Part shown: positions 17,090 through 25,310 of the stretch, in pieces | Position numbering within the stretch: the first letter of the stretch is position 1 | How the letters are laid out: every line of letters starts with the position of its first letter | From: Candidatus Omnitrophota bacterium | GTDB lineage: Bacteria > Omnitrophota > Koll11 > Duberdicusellales > 4484-171 | Direction of reading: 5' to 3' | Assembly (NCBI GenBank): GCA_030692055.1 | Contig: JAUYCY010000132.1 | Location: 1 to 28,844, forward strand | Length of the DNA stretch: 28,844 nucleotides | Program-made: the position numbers and the translations under genes | The notes under the pieces: model-generated | Database searches by the model: none | The model's input: the letters and a program-made list of their open reading frames with translations, nothing else | Told to the model about the DNA's origin: nothing

Positions 17090-17499
17090 TGTTATTTCCG
17101 GCAAGAGTCAAATATCGTAAACATCAAAGAGGTAAGCGCCGCGGCATTGCCGTAACCGGTTCTACCGTATGTTTTGGGGAATACGGTTTAAAAGCTTTAA
17201 CTTGTACTTGGCTTAAAAGTAATCAATTGGAAGCGGCAAGAATTGTTTTAAGTAGGCGCCTGCACAGGGGGGGGAAACTTTGGATAAGAGTTTTTCCTGA
17301 TAAATCTATCACAAAACACCCGGCAGAGGCAAGAATGGGTAAAGGAAAAGGCGAGGTGGATACATGGGTAAGCGTTATCAAAAGAGGGATGATGCTTTTT
17401 GAGATGGGCGGAGTTCCTGAAGATTACGCGCGCGCCTCCTTTAGGCTTGTTGCCTATAAATTACCTTGTAAGACAATGTTTGTAACCAGAAGGAAGTAA
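17089..17499 (+). CDS. rplP: 50S ribosomal protein L16
   Basis: L16 organises the A-site tRNA binding region of the large subunit. It has 136 residues: [57 protein letters not shown] and [14 protein letters not shown]. The start overlaps the rpsC stop by one base, so the two are almost certainly translationally coupled. rpmC follows after 11 nt. Confidence 0.96.
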   Translation: MLFPARVKYRKHQRGKRRGIAVTGSTVCFGEYGLKALTCTWLKSNQLEAARIVLSRRLHRGGKLWIRVFPDKSITKHPAEARMGKGKGEVDTWVSVIKRGMMLFEMGGVPEDYARASFRLVAYKLPCKTMFVTRRK

Positions 17500-17510
17500 T
17501 TTAAAAAGAT

Positions 17511-17705
17511 ATGAAAGCAAAAGATTTACGTGCCTTATCCAAAGAAGAATTAAAAGAGAAGTTAGAGGAGCTTAATAAGGAACTAATGGGACTGCAGTTT
17601 AAGCGCAGATCCGGTGTTGAAAAACCACATTTTTTTAAGCAGACCAAAAGAGATAGGGCTAGAATTTTGACAATTTCAAGGGAGAAGAAGAATGAAGCAA
17701 AATAA
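17511..17705 (+). CDS. rpmC: 50S ribosomal protein L29
   Basis: L29 is a helical-hairpin protein near the tunnel exit. It has 64 residues: MKAKDLRALSKEELKEKLEELNKELMG and a second helix ending [16 protein letters not shown]. The ATG follows TTAAAAAGAT; AGGAAG lies upstream at the rplP end. It overlaps rpsQ by 14 nt. Confidence 0.93.
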   Translation: MKAKDLRALSKEELKEKLEELNKELMGLQFKRRSGVEKPHFFKQTKRDRARILTISREKKNEAK

Positions 17706-17943
17706 GGGTAAAGCAAAAACATTAGAGGGGACAGTTATCTCGGATAAAATGAAACAAACTATAGTAGTAAGGGTTACCACTAAACATGCACATCCCGTAT
17801 ATGGTAGATTGATTATTAGACGAAAAAAATATAAAGTACACGATGAAGAAGGCAAGGCGAAGATAGGCAATAGAGTAAAGATTGTCGAAGGCAGGCCTTA
17901 TTCTAAAGAAAAACGCTTTAGATTGTTAGAGGTTATGAAATGA
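17692..17943 (+). CDS. rpsQ: 30S ribosomal protein S17
   Basis: S17 is a primary 16S rRNA-binding protein with an OB fold. It has 83 residues: [18 protein letters not shown], then [38 protein letters not shown]. It starts inside rpmC with a 14-nt overlap; AGGGAG upstream serves as ribosome binding site. Its stop overlaps rplN (ATGA). Confidence 0.95.
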   Translation: MKQNKGKAKTLEGTVISDKMKQTIVVRVTTKHAHPVYGRLIIRRKKYKVHDEEGKAKIGNRVKIVEGRPYSKEKRFRLLEVMK

Positions 17944-18305
17944 TTTATCTTAAAACTAAATTAGATGTAGCAGACAATAGCGGAGCAAAAAGAGTTTCTT
18001 TTATCGGAGTGATCGGCAAAAAAAATAGGCCTTTTGCTAACATTGGCGATGTGATAGTCGCAAACGTCAAAAAGGCGCTGCCTAATGCTCCTATAAAAAA
18101 GGGAGAAGTGGTGAGGGCCGTAGTCGTGCGTACACACCTTCCGATTAAGAGAAAAGACGGAGTGATGATAAAGTTTGATAATAATGCTTGTGTAGTGATA
18201 GATAAACAGGGTAATCCTCGTTCAACTAGAGTATTTGGCCCGGTAGCGAGAGAATTACGAGATACATTTGGTAAGATTTTGTCGATGGCACCGGAAGTTG
18301 TCTAA
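17940..18305 (+). CDS. rplN: 50S ribosomal protein L14
   Basis: L14 is at the subunit interface and binds RsfS in other bacteria. It has 121 residues: [55 protein letters not shown] and [10 protein letters not shown]. It is joined to rpsQ by an ATGA overlap. A repeat of 99 bp separates it from rplX, breaking the usual tight spacing here. Confidence 0.96.
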   Translation: MIYLKTKLDVADNSGAKRVSFIGVIGKKNRPFANIGDVIVANVKKALPNAPIKKGEVVRAVVVRTHLPIKRKDGVMIKFDNNACVVIDKQGNPRSTRVFGPVARELRDTFGKILSMAPEVV

Positions 18306-18390
18306 AACGCAGATACACGCAAAATACAACGCAGATATTCGCAGATATTTATTTGCGTTAATCCGCGTTAGATTTGCGATAATCTGCGTT
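18306..18390. repeat. CGCAGAT-type inverted repeat between rplN and rplX
   Basis: Left units are ACGCAGATACACGC, AACGCAGAT and CGCAGAT; right units are TTTGCGTTAATCCGCG, TTAGATTTGCG and AATCTGCGTT. It has the same design as the CACAGAT repeats with a changed unit. AAAAAAGTATAAAA leads into the rplX ATG without a Shine-Dalgarno site. Confidence 0.8.
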
Positions 18391-18404
18391 AAAAAAGTAT
18401 AAAA

Positions 18405-18719
18405 ATGAGTTTAGGAATAAAAAAAGGCGACAAAGTAGAAATTCTTGTTGGTAAAGATAAGGGCAAGAAGGGCAGGGTTTTAGAGATTATTTCTTCAAAG
18501 AAAAGTGCAATTGTTGAAGGTATAAATTTAGTAAAAAAACACTTACGCCGTCGTTCAGAAGCTGAGCCAGGCGGAATAAAGGAGATGCCCATGCCTTTAC
18601 ATGTTTCTAAAATAGCTTTGCTTTGTTCTGGCTGTGGCAAAGGTGTAAGATTTGGGATAAAGGAATTGGCGGACGGCACCAAGACGAGGATTTGTAAGAA
18701 ATGTCATCAGGCGATTTAA
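18405..18719 (+). CDS. rplX: 50S ribosomal protein L24 with a C-terminal zinc ribbon
   Basis: L24 initiates large-subunit assembly. It has 104 residues: a KOW-type N-terminus (KKGDKVEILVGKDKGKKGRV), then HLRRRSEAEPGGIKE. Four cysteines, C74, C77, C97 and C100, form a zinc ribbon that many L24 proteins lack but several phyla retain. It overlaps rplE by 19 nt. Confidence 0.95.
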   Translation: MSLGIKKGDKVEILVGKDKGKKGRVLEIISSKKSAIVEGINLVKKHLRRRSEAEPGGIKEMPMPLHVSKIALLCSGCGKGVRFGIKELADGTKTRICKKCHQAI

Positions 18720-19288
18720 AAGATAAAGAGCTAAACAAAGAAAAGTATATACCAAGGCTACTTAAGCTGTATCGGGAAGAGATTGTTTCTAAAATGCGAG
18801 AAAAGTTAGGCTATAAGAACAATTTATCCGTACCGCGGTTAACTAAAATTGTAGTCAATATGGGTGTTGGCGTGGCGATCAATGATTCTAAGCTAACGGA
18901 AAAAGCCAGCGAGGAGTTAGCCCTAATCACTGGACAAAAAGCCAAGATTTGCCGTTCGCGTAAACCTATATCAAATTTTAAGCTAAAAAAAGGCGTACCT
19001 GTGGGTTGTTGCGTAACTATGAGACGCTACAGAATGTATGAATTTTTAGATAGGCTGATTACTGCGGCAATTCCGCGTATCCGCGATTTTCGGGGGTTTG
19101 CGCCTAGTGCTTTTGATGACAAAGGCAATTATACTTTCGGCCTTACGGAACAGAATGTGTTTACGGAAGTACAGCTTGATAAGATTACGCGTACGCAAGG
19201 AATGAATATCACAATAGTCACTAGCGCCAGTAGCGACAAGGAAGCTAGAGAGCTTTTAACTTTATTTGGTTTTCCTTTTCGTAAATAA
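18701..19288 (+). CDS. rplE: 50S ribosomal protein L5
   Basis: L5 binds 5S rRNA in the central protuberance. It has 195 residues, slightly longer than the usual 180 because of a polar N-terminus (MSSGDLKDKELNKEKYIPRL). Diagnostic stretches are PRLTKIVVNMGVG, ITGQKAKICRSRKPISNFKL, RDFRGFAPSAFDDKGNYTFG and FPFRK at the end. The 19-nt overlap with rplX is long; GAGGA about 12 nt upstream of ATG 18701 is the best ribosome binding site, and no later start fits. Confidence 0.94.
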   Translation: MSSGDLKDKELNKEKYIPRLLKLYREEIVSKMREKLGYKNNLSVPRLTKIVVNMGVGVAINDSKLTEKASEELALITGQKAKICRSRKPISNFKLKKGVPVGCCVTMRRYRMYEFLDRLITAAIPRIRDFRGFAPSAFDDKGNYTFGLTEQNVFTEVQLDKITRTQGMNITIVTSASSDKEARELLTLFGFPFRK

Positions 19289-19381
19289 TGTTAAGAGAAG
19301 CGGATTCAAACAGATGGTTGCGGATGTCGCGGATAAATACATCCGTCTGAATCCGTAACAATCCGTTTGCATCTGTTTATA
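19289..19381. repeat. GCGGAT-type inverted repeat between rplE and rpsN
   Basis: Left units AGCGGATTCAAACAGAT, TTGCGGAT and CGCGGAT face right units ATCCGTCTGAATCCG, AATCCGTTT and GCATCTGTTT. AGCGGATTCAAACAGAT and the distal right arm pair imperfectly. The gene after it has a normal AAAGGAGA site. Confidence 0.75.
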
Positions 19382-19391
19382 AAAGGAGAAT

Positions 19392-19586
19392 ATGGCTACT
19401 ACAGCTAAAATTGAAAAATGGAAAAGGGAAAGGGTTAAACCTAAATTTTCAACTCGCTATAGGAACCGTTGCCGTTTGTGCGGCAGGCCCAGAGGTTATA
19501 TTCGTGATTTTGAACTCTGTCGTATTTGTTTTCGTCAGCTTGCTTGGCAAGGGGTTGTACCGGGGGTAAAAAAGGCTAGTTGGTAA
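19392..19586 (+). CDS. rpsN: 30S ribosomal protein S14, zinc-binding type
   Basis: S14 is a small-subunit head protein next to S3 and S10. It has 64 residues with C27, C30, C43 and C46 as zinc ligands ([11 protein letters not shown] and [11 protein letters not shown]), the short C+ form. It ends [16 protein letters not shown] precedes the ATG. Repeat DNA lies on both sides. Confidence 0.96.
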   Translation: MATTAKIEKWKRERVKPKFSTRYRNRCRLCGRPRGYIRDFELCRICFRQLAWQGVVPGVKKASW

Positions 19587-19681
19587 ACGCTAATGACCGC
19601 CAATAATATAATATCGAAAAACGCCGATGTCCGCTAATTAGCGAAAATTAGCGTTCCTAAAATTAGCGGCAATTAGCGTTA
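19587..19681. repeat. CGCTAAT/ATTAGCG inverted repeat between rpsN and rpsH
   Basis: Left units ACGCTAAT and CCGC face right units AATTAGCG, AATTAGCGTT, ATTAGCGG and AATTAGCGTT. A 12-bp perfect palindrome CGCTAATTAGCG lies at 19632-19643. Same layout as the other intergenic repeats, with a different unit. Confidence 0.75.
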
Positions 19682-19691
19682 TAGGAGAAAG

Positions 19692-20087
19692 ATGGGTAGA
19701 ACAGATGTAGTTGCAGATGCGTTTACGGTTATAAGAAATGCGATAATGGCTAAAAAGGATGACGCTTTGATTCCGTACTCTAGGCCACTGCTCAAAATTT
19801 GCGAAATTCTTAAGAATGAAGGGTATCTAGAGAATTTTAAGGAAATAGACTTGGGTAGTTTTAAAAAAATAAAAGTTTATTTAAAGTATTTCGGCAAAAA
19901 ATGCACGCTTAGTGAAATTAAAAAAGTATCAAAGTCAGGAAGAAGAGTATACGTAAAAAAAGCAAATATTCCCTCGGTTCTGCGCGGATATGGCATAGCT
20001 TTGATCTCTACCTCAAAAGATATCCTTACAGATAAAGAAGCCAAAGAAAAAGGCGTAGGCGGAGAATTTATAGGGATGGTATGGTGA
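19692..20087 (+). CDS. rpsH: 30S ribosomal protein S8
   Basis: S8 binds the central domain of 16S rRNA and in E. coli represses the spc operon. It has 131 residues: DVVADAFTVIRNAIMAKKDD, LKNEGYLENF, KKVSKSGRRVYVKK, GYGIALISTSKDILTDKEAKEKGVGGE. AGGAGA before the ATG lies at the end of the repeat. rplF starts one base after the stop. Confidence 0.95.
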   Translation: MGRTDVVADAFTVIRNAIMAKKDDALIPYSRPLLKICEILKNEGYLENFKEIDLGSFKKIKVYLKYFGKKCTLSEIKKVSKSGRRVYVKKANIPSVLRGYGIALISTSKDILTDKEAKEKGVGGEFIGMVW

Positions 20088-20088
20088 T

Positions 20089-20628
20089 ATGTCAAGAATA
20101 GGAAAGCAACCAGTAGTTTTACCTAAAGGAGTAAAGGCTAGCATAAACGCTGGCGCTATTCTCATAGAAGGTTCTAAGGGCAAACTTAGCTTAAATATTC
20201 CCTCAGGTATCAGCGTAGAATTACAGAATGACCAGGCGATAGTTAAAAGAAGCAATGACGAAAAGGAAAATAAAAGTAAACACGGCACCATCCGCGCGCT
20301 TATCAATAATATGGTCAAGGGCGTAACCGACGGCTATAAAAAAGAACTCGACATAGTTGGTACGGGATATAAAGCCATGGTCAAGGGTAATAGCCTTAAC
20401 TTAAGCATGGGCTTTTCTCATCCCGTAGAAATACCTGTGCCAAAAGAATTAAAAATTACCACACCCAATCCTAATCGTGTTATCGTTGAAGGGGCAGACA
20501 AACAAAAAGTGGGTGAGTTTGCTTCTAATTTACGTAAAATTTATCCACCCGAACCATATAAAGGTAAAGGTATTCGCTACGTAGGCGAGGAAGTCAAAAA
20601 GAAATTGGGTAAAGCTCTGGCTAAATAA
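20089..20628 (+). CDS. rplF: 50S ribosomal protein L6
   Basis: L6 lies near the factor-binding region of the large subunit. It has 179 residues in two similar domains: MSRIGKQPVVLPKGV at the N-terminus, and GTGYKAMVKGNSLNLSMGFSHPVEIPVP with RKIYPPEPYKGKGIRYVGE in the second. It is separated from rpsH by one base. A hairpin follows the stop. Confidence 0.96.
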   Translation: MSRIGKQPVVLPKGVKASINAGAILIEGSKGKLSLNIPSGISVELQNDQAIVKRSNDEKENKSKHGTIRALINNMVKGVTDGYKKELDIVGTGYKAMVKGNSLNLSMGFSHPVEIPVPKELKITTPNPNRVIVEGADKQKVGEFASNLRKIYPPEPYKGKGIRYVGEEVKKKLGKALAK

Positions 20629-20633
20629 TCTAC

Positions 20634-20653
20634 CCAGCAGGGTGTCCTGTTGG
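20634..20653 (+). other. Hairpin between rplF and rplR
   Basis: CCAGCAGG (20634-20641) pairs with CCTGTTGG (20646-20653), 8 bp with one G-U, loop GTGT. No T-run follows, so an intrinsic terminator is unlikely. rplR starts 20 nt later. Confidence 0.6.
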
Positions 20654-20672
20654 ACTAGCCAAAAATATTACG

Positions 20673-21026
20673 ATGAAAGGGATAAATAGACAAAAACGCC
20701 ATCAACGTACTACCAAGAATATGCAGGGCGGCGAAAATAAGCCCCGTCTTGTAATTTTTCGCAGCAAAAAACACATCTATGCTCAACTTGTGCGTGACGA
20801 TATCCAGAAGGTAGTTGTTGGTTGTTCGACTTTAAGTAAAGATTTTAAAAGCAAGAATATGAAATCGACCAATAAGGAAGCAGCTAAAGAAGTGGGTAAG
20901 CTCATAGCTGAAAAAGCACTGAAACTAGGGATAAAAGAAGTTTGTTTTGATCGTGCCGGGTATAAATATCATGGAAGGATAGAAGCATTATCTCAAGGAG
21001 CTAGAGAAGGAGGTCTAAAATTTTGA
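20673..21026 (+). CDS. rplR: 50S ribosomal protein L18
   Basis: L18 carries 5S rRNA into the large subunit together with L5. It has 117 residues: the basic N-terminus [62 protein letters not shown] and EGGLKF. The ribosome binding site is weak. The TGA stop overlaps the TTG start of rpsE. Confidence 0.95.
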   Translation: MKGINRQKRHQRTTKNMQGGENKPRLVIFRSKKHIYAQLVRDDIQKVVVGCSTLSKDFKSKNMKSTNKEAAKEVGKLIAEKALKLGIKEVCFDRAGYKYHGRIEALSQGAREGGLKF

Positions 21027-21505
21027 GCGAAACAAGTACTTTGAATAAGCAGAATCAAGGAGAATTTAAGACGAGAGCTTTTATCGAAAAGGTTCTTTCT
21101 ATAAATCGGGTTACCAAGGTTACCAAGGGCGGTAAAAACATGGGGTTTTCTGCGCTTGTCGTTGTTGGTGACGGAGAATCAATCGTGGGCCATGCTTTAG
21201 GCAAAGCCAATGAAGTTTCCGAAGCCATAAAAAAGGGGATAAAAAAAGCAAAGAAAAGTCTGGTAGTAGTTAATAAGAAAGAAACAACCATACCGCACCA
21301 AGTGTATGGTAAATTCGGGGCGGTAGAGATATTGCTTAAACCCGCAGCTAAAGGAACAGGCGTAATCGCTTGTTCTTCTATACGTGCTATATGCGAATGC
21401 GTCGGCATAAAGGATATACTTACTAAGATTTTAAAGAAATCCACAAATCCTATAAACGTAGTAAAGGCTACATTTGAGGCTTTGGGGAATTTAAAGAAAA
21501 AATAA
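21023..21505 (+). CDS. rpsE: 30S ribosomal protein S5
   Basis: S5 contributes to decoding accuracy and the mRNA entry channel. It has 160 residues from TTG 21023, preceded at 8 nt by AAGGAGGT (21007-21014) and overlapping the rplR stop (TTGA). The N-terminal double-stranded-RNA-binding fold reads [20 protein letters not shown] and [17 protein letters not shown]. The second domain has [19 protein letters not shown], where IAGGAVR is more usual. rplO follows after 2 nt, where rpmD is normally found. Confidence 0.94.
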   Translation: MSETSTLNKQNQGEFKTRAFIEKVLSINRVTKVTKGGKNMGFSALVVVGDGESIVGHALGKANEVSEAIKKGIKKAKKSLVVVNKKETTIPHQVYGKFGAVEILLKPAAKGTGVIACSSIRAICECVGIKDILTKILKKSTNPINVVKATFEALGNLKKK

Positions 21506-21507
21506 TT

Positions 21508-21963
21508 ATGAATTTATCGCAGATAAGAACTAAAGTAAAACGTAAAAGTACCAAACGATTAGGAAGGGGCACGGGAAGCGGCTGGGGTAAAACCGCGGGC
21601 CGAGGTAACAAGGGGGCAGGGTCGCGAAAAGGAAAAGTGTTACCTTACATAGGCTTTGCCGGAGGAAACATTCCGTTTTTAAGAAAAATTCCCAAAAGAG
21701 GGTTTAATGCTTTAAATCACAAAGAATATCAAGTCGTTAATCTCGGTGATATCCAAGATAAAATAAAAGACGTAACAGAGGTAGACCCAAAAACCTTGGA
21801 AGTTTTTCATCTTATAAGAGACGCAAATAAACCAGTAAAAGTTTTGGCAAACATAAAAGGAAAACTGTCTTTAAAAGCAATTTTTAAAGTAGACAGTTTT
21901 TCTGTTAAGGCAAAAGAACTCATAGAGGCAGCAGGAGGAAAGATAGAGTGTTTAGCGCGATAA
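21508..21963 (+). CDS. rplO: 50S ribosomal protein L15
   Basis: L15 is a late-assembling large-subunit protein. It has 151 residues. The Gly/Lys/Arg-rich N-terminal extension (RLGRGTGSGWGKTAGRGNKG) and FAGGNIPFLRKIPKRGFN are diagnostic. The C-terminal domain ends KELIEAAGGKIECLAR. It overlaps secY by 16 nt. Confidence 0.95.
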   Translation: MNLSQIRTKVKRKSTKRLGRGTGSGWGKTAGRGNKGAGSRKGKVLPYIGFAGGNIPFLRKIPKRGFNALNHKEYQVVNLGDIQDKIKDVTEVDPKTLEVFHLIRDANKPVKVLANIKGKLSLKAIFKVDSFSVKAKELIEAAGGKIECLAR

Positions 21964-23303
21964 GCAATATTTTTAGGATAGAAGAGCTAAAGAAAAAAAT
22001 TTTGATAACCCTGTCTTTGATTATTGTTTATAGAATAGGTTGCTTTGTTCCTACCCCAGGCATAAATACCTTTGCGCTTAACCAATTTTTTGAGAATCTA
22101 GCAAAAACACAAGGCCAAACTCTTCTAGGGATGCTTGGGCTTTTTACTGGAGGAGCGCTAGACCGGTTAAGTATATTCGCGCTTGGGGTTATGCCGTATA
22201 TCTCAAGCTCCATTATTATGCAGCTACTTACAGCTGTTATTCCGGCCCTAGAGCGTATTGCCAAGGAAGGTAAAGCCGGCTATGAGAAAATCAACCAGTA
22301 TACCAGATACTTAACTTTCTTTTTATGTGTTGTGCAAGGGTTATTTTTGGCGATTTGGCTTGAGAATCCGAATAATTTTAAAGGTATTGATATGGTTTTT
22401 AATCACGGCATACTTTTTAAATTCACTACCGTGATTACTTTAACCTGTGGAACCATTTTTATTATGTGGCTGGGAGAACAAATCCAAGAAAGAGGAGTAG
22501 GGAATGGCGTTTCTCTCATTATTATGGCAAGTATAATTTCGCGCATCCCCTCTTCTTTATATCAATTATATCTTCTTTATTCTCCATTTGACCAGTCTAA
22601 GCGCCAAATACAAACTATTACTTTAATAATACTCTTAGCATTATGGATTTTGGTGGTAGTGGCAGTGATACTTTTTACGCAAGCGCAAAGAAGAATTCCG
22701 GTTCAATACGGTAAGCGTGTAGTCGGAAGACGTGTCTATGGAGGACAGAGTACGTATTTGCCTATACGCGTTGATATGGCAGGTGTAATTGCGATAATCT
22801 TTGCCCAGAGCGTTATTCTTTTTCCTGCTACCATAGCAACGTTTTTACCTCATAAATATAAATTTGTTGCGTTTCTGCAGACTATGCTTGGGGAAAGAGG
22901 CTTTTGGTATAATGCCATATTCGTAATGCTAATTTTTTTCTTTATGTATTTTTATACGGCAATAGTATTCAATCCCCTAGAGATATCTAACAATTTAAAA
23001 AAATATGGTGGTTTTATTCCTGGAATAAGGCCGGGAAGAACTACCGGTGAATATTTAGATTTTGTAGCAACGCGGATAGTTTTTGTAGGCGCTTTTTATA
23101 TATGCTTAATTGCGATATTTCCCAATATCATTATGCATATATTTAATGTGCCTTCATACGCGTTAGCATCATTTTTTGGAGGAACGACAATCTTGATTGT
23201 GGTGGGAGTTATTTTAGATACAATGAAGCAGGTAGAAGGTCAACTTTTAGTTCGCCACTACGAAGGTTTTATCAAAGGCAGTTCTTTGAGAGCAAGAAGA
23301 TGA
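21948..23303 (+). CDS. secY: Protein translocase subunit SecY
   Basis: SecY is the inner-membrane channel of the Sec system. It has 451 residues from GTG 21948, preceded by AGGAGG in the rplO 3' end. The hydrophobic profile fits about ten membrane segments. Family stretches include VPTPGIN, ALGVMPYISSSIIMQLL, QERGVGNGVSLII, the cytosolic RRIPVQYGKRVVGRR, and PGRTTGEYLD. Where many SecYs have VNxAGVIPVIFA, this one has VDMAGVIAIIFA. It is followed by the hairpin before adk. Confidence 0.96.
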   Translation: MFSAISNIFRIEELKKKILITLSLIIVYRIGCFVPTPGINTFALNQFFENLAKTQGQTLLGMLGLFTGGALDRLSIFALGVMPYISSSIIMQLLTAVIPALERIAKEGKAGYEKINQYTRYLTFFLCVVQGLFLAIWLENPNNFKGIDMVFNHGILFKFTTVITLTCGTIFIMWLGEQIQERGVGNGVSLIIMASIISRIPSSLYQLYLLYSPFDQSKRQIQTITLIILLALWILVVVAVILFTQAQRRIPVQYGKRVVGRRVYGGQSTYLPIRVDMAGVIAIIFAQSVILFPATIATFLPHKYKFVAFLQTMLGERGFWYNAIFVMLIFFFMYFYTAIVFNPLEISNNLKKYGGFIPGIRPGRTTGEYLDFVATRIVFVGAFYICLIAIFPNIIMHIFNVPSYALASFFGGTTILIVVGVILDTMKQVEGQLLVRHYEGFIKGSSLRARR

Positions 23304-23386
23304 ACCCCGTTAGACCTTATACAAAAGAAAGGTTAGTTTTAGCAAGACAAATGTTTTTTATCAAAATGCGGGAGGTCTAACGGGGT
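23304..23386 (+). promoter_or_regulatory. Stem-loop burying part of the adk ribosome binding site and start codon
   Basis: ACCCCGTTAGACCT (23304-23317) pairs perfectly over 14 bp with AGGTCTAACGGGGT (23373-23386); the loop is 55 nt. The 3' arm includes the AGG of the Shine-Dalgarno sequence GGGAGGT (23370-23376) and the first two bases of the adk GTG start (23385-23387). The stem can therefore mask adk initiation. It may equally be a palindromic repeat. Confidence 0.7.
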
Positions 23387-24014
23387 GAAGCTTATACTTT
23401 TCGGAGCACCTGGTTCGGGCAAAGGCACTCAAGCGATAGTTTTAAGCGAGCATTTAGGCTTAAAAAGAATATCGCTTGGAGACATTTTTCGTGAAGAGGT
23501 AAAAAAAGATTCGTCCTTAGGTCAAGAGGTAAAAAACTATATGGAAAAAGGCGTGCTTGTTCCAGATAATGTAGTTTCAAAAGTTATAGAGAAGTACATC
23601 AATACTGAGAATTTCATTCTTGATGGTTATCCGAGAAACTTAAGCCAAGCAAAAACATTGGAAAGTACCCTAAAGAAAAAAGGTAAAGATATTGACGTAT
23701 TCATCTATCTTGAAATTGACGAAAAAACCATAGTAGAGAGGCTTTCTCAAAGAAGAGTTTGCAAGAGTTGTGGGGCAAATTATCATCTGAAAAATATGCC
23801 GCCAAAAAAAGACAGTATATGCAATAGCTGTGGGCATGAGCTTATCCAGCGTAAAGATGATACTTCAGAGGTTATAAAGAAGCGCTGGGAAGTATTTTTA
23901 AGCGAAAACAAAGGCTTGCTCGATTTTTACAAGAATAATAATAAACTAATATGCGTTGACGGCAGAGGAAATAAAGACGAAGTATTGGCTAGGATACAAG
24001 ATAAGCTATCATGA
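23385..24014 (+). CDS. adk: Adenylate kinase with zinc-binding LID
   Basis: Converts ATP and AMP to two ADP in the cytoplasm. It has 209 residues from GTG 23385. The P-loop GAPGSGKGT is at 7-15, the AMP-binding region contains FILDGYPRN (77-85), and the LID domain carries C126, C129, C146 and C149, the zinc-bound type. A Shine-Dalgarno sequence lies 8 nt upstream within the stem-loop. The stop overlaps map (ATGA). Confidence 0.96.
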   Translation: MKLILFGAPGSGKGTQAIVLSEHLGLKRISLGDIFREEVKKDSSLGQEVKNYMEKGVLVPDNVVSKVIEKYINTENFILDGYPRNLSQAKTLESTLKKKGKDIDVFIYLEIDEKTIVERLSQRRVCKSCGANYHLKNMPPKKDSICNSCGHELIQRKDDTSEVIKKRWEVFLSENKGLLDFYKNNNKLICVDGRGNKDEVLARIQDKLS

Positions 24015-24763
24015 ATGATGGGCTAAGTGGCCAGGATATAGCAGCGATGACAGAAGCAGGAAAAGTAGCAGCAAGTATTTTAAAGAGATTAGGTAAAATT
24101 ATAGCGCCAGGAATGGCCACAAAAGATATAGAGAATAGTTTTGATATGTATCTTAGTCAGTATCCGGGAATGGAATCTGCATTCAAGGGGTTTATGGGTT
24201 ATCCCGCATCATTATGCGTTTCAATTAACGAAGAGGTTATCCATGGTATTCCGTCTTCCGCGAGGATTATCAAAGACGGCGATAGTGTGAGTATCGACCT
24301 TGGAATTAAATACAAGGGCATATTTGTGGATACTGCTCATACCTATCTTGTGGGCAAAGCTTCAAGGTTAGCAAGAAAACTGGTAAAAGCGACACTAAGG
24401 GCGCTTCATGAAGGGATTAAAAAGGCAAAGGTAGGAGCGCGAGTGGGAGACATTAGTTTTACTATTCAGAATTTTATAGAAAACAGAGGGTTTTCTGTTA
24501 TAAGAAAGTTTGTTGGGCATGGTATTGGTAAGAGGCTTCATGAGGTTCCGGAAATTCCTAACTTTGGCAAAATGGGTGAAGGTCAAGAGCTTTGTGAGGG
24601 AATGGCTATTGCGATTGAGCCGATGGTATCTAGCGGCGGGTTTGAAGTAGAGATCGCCAATGATGGCTGGACCGCCAGGACAAAAGACCGTTCACTGTCT
24701 GCTCATTTTGAGCATACCGTGTTAATAACTGATACAGGCCCGTTTATTTTAACTCGTCTATGA
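24011..24763 (+). CDS. map: Methionine aminopeptidase type I
   Basis: Removes the initiator Met from new proteins. It has 250 residues. The five metal ligands are D96 (SIDLG), D107 (VDTAHT), H170 (GHGIG), E203 (IEPM) and E234 (HFEHT), with H79 (VIHGIP) in the active site. It has no N-terminal zinc-finger extension. It overlaps adk and infA by 4 nt on each side, so the three are probably translated together. Confidence 0.96.
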   Translation: MNDGLSGQDIAAMTEAGKVAASILKRLGKIIAPGMATKDIENSFDMYLSQYPGMESAFKGFMGYPASLCVSINEEVIHGIPSSARIIKDGDSVSIDLGIKYKGIFVDTAHTYLVGKASRLARKLVKATLRALHEGIKKAKVGARVGDISFTIQNFIENRGFSVIRKFVGHGIGKRLHEVPEIPNFGKMGEGQELCEGMAIAIEPMVSSGGFEVEIANDGWTARTKDRSLSAHFEHTVLITDTGPFILTRL

Positions 24764-24978
24764 GCAAAGAAGAACTAATAGAAGTTGAGGGTGAAATAGT
24801 AGAGGCATTGCCTAATGCGATGTTTAGAGTAAAGTTAGACAATGGTCATATTGTGCTTACGCATGTTTCTGGGAAAATGCGTATGCATTTTATCAGAATT
24901 CTTCCTGGTGATAAGGTTAAGGTTGAGCTTTCACCATACGATTTGAACAGAGGAAGAATAACGTATCGATATAAATAG
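24760..24978 (+). CDS. infA: Translation initiation factor IF-1
   Basis: IF-1 binds the A site of the small subunit during initiation. It has 72 residues in one OB fold: [59 protein letters not shown]. The ATG overlaps the map stop. A 50-nt spacer without an obvious signal separates it from rpmJ. Confidence 0.96.
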   Translation: MSKEELIEVEGEIVEALPNAMFRVKLDNGHIVLTHVSGKMRMHFIRILPGDKVKVELSPYDLNRGRITYRYK

Positions 24979-25028
24979 CGCATAGCGTACAGAAGAGGAC
25001 GTAGGCTAATAATAAATTTGAAACTGCT

Positions 25029-25142
25029 ATGAAAGTAAGAAGTTCAGTTAGAAGAATTTGCGAGAGATGTAAGATCGTAAAACGAAAAGGCGTGGTAAGG
25101 GTTATTTGTAAGAATGTTAAACATAAACAGAGACAAGGATAG
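25029..25142 (+). CDS. rpmJ: 50S ribosomal protein L36
   Basis: The smallest large-subunit protein, 37 residues: [19 protein letters not shown], then [15 protein letters not shown]. Zinc ligands are C11, C14, C27 and H32, the C+ form. It sits in its usual place between infA and rpsM. There is no clear Shine-Dalgarno sequence before the ATG; GAACTGCT-like sequence precedes it. A 168-bp gap with an AACCAA repeat follows. Confidence 0.95.
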   Translation: MKVRSSVRRICERCKIVKRKGVVRVICKNVKHKQRQG

Positions 25143-25150
25143 TTCTTAAA

Positions 25151-25295
25151 ATAACCAAGCTCCAAGATACAATAACCAAACAATGGCCAATAATCAAATT
25201 CCACTAACCAAACGAAAATTAAATAGGCTGTTTGGTGATTGGTTATTGGGTATTGGAATTTGTTTGTATCTTGTTTCTTGGTTATTGGAAATTTA
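25151..25295. repeat. AACCAA-type inverted repeat between rpmJ and rpsM, uninterrupted copy
   Basis: The left arm reads ATAACCAAGCTCCAAGATA, CAATAACCAAACAATGG, CCAATAATCAAATTCC and CTAACCAAAC. The right arm reads GTTTGGTGATTGGTTATTGG, GTATTGGAATTTGTTTG, TATCTTGTTTCTTGG and TTATTGG. It has neither of the inserts seen in the two other copies and so shows the empty sites at 25169/25170 and 25266/25267. Confidence 0.85.
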
Positions 25296-25310
25296 AGATA
25301 AGGAGAAAAG

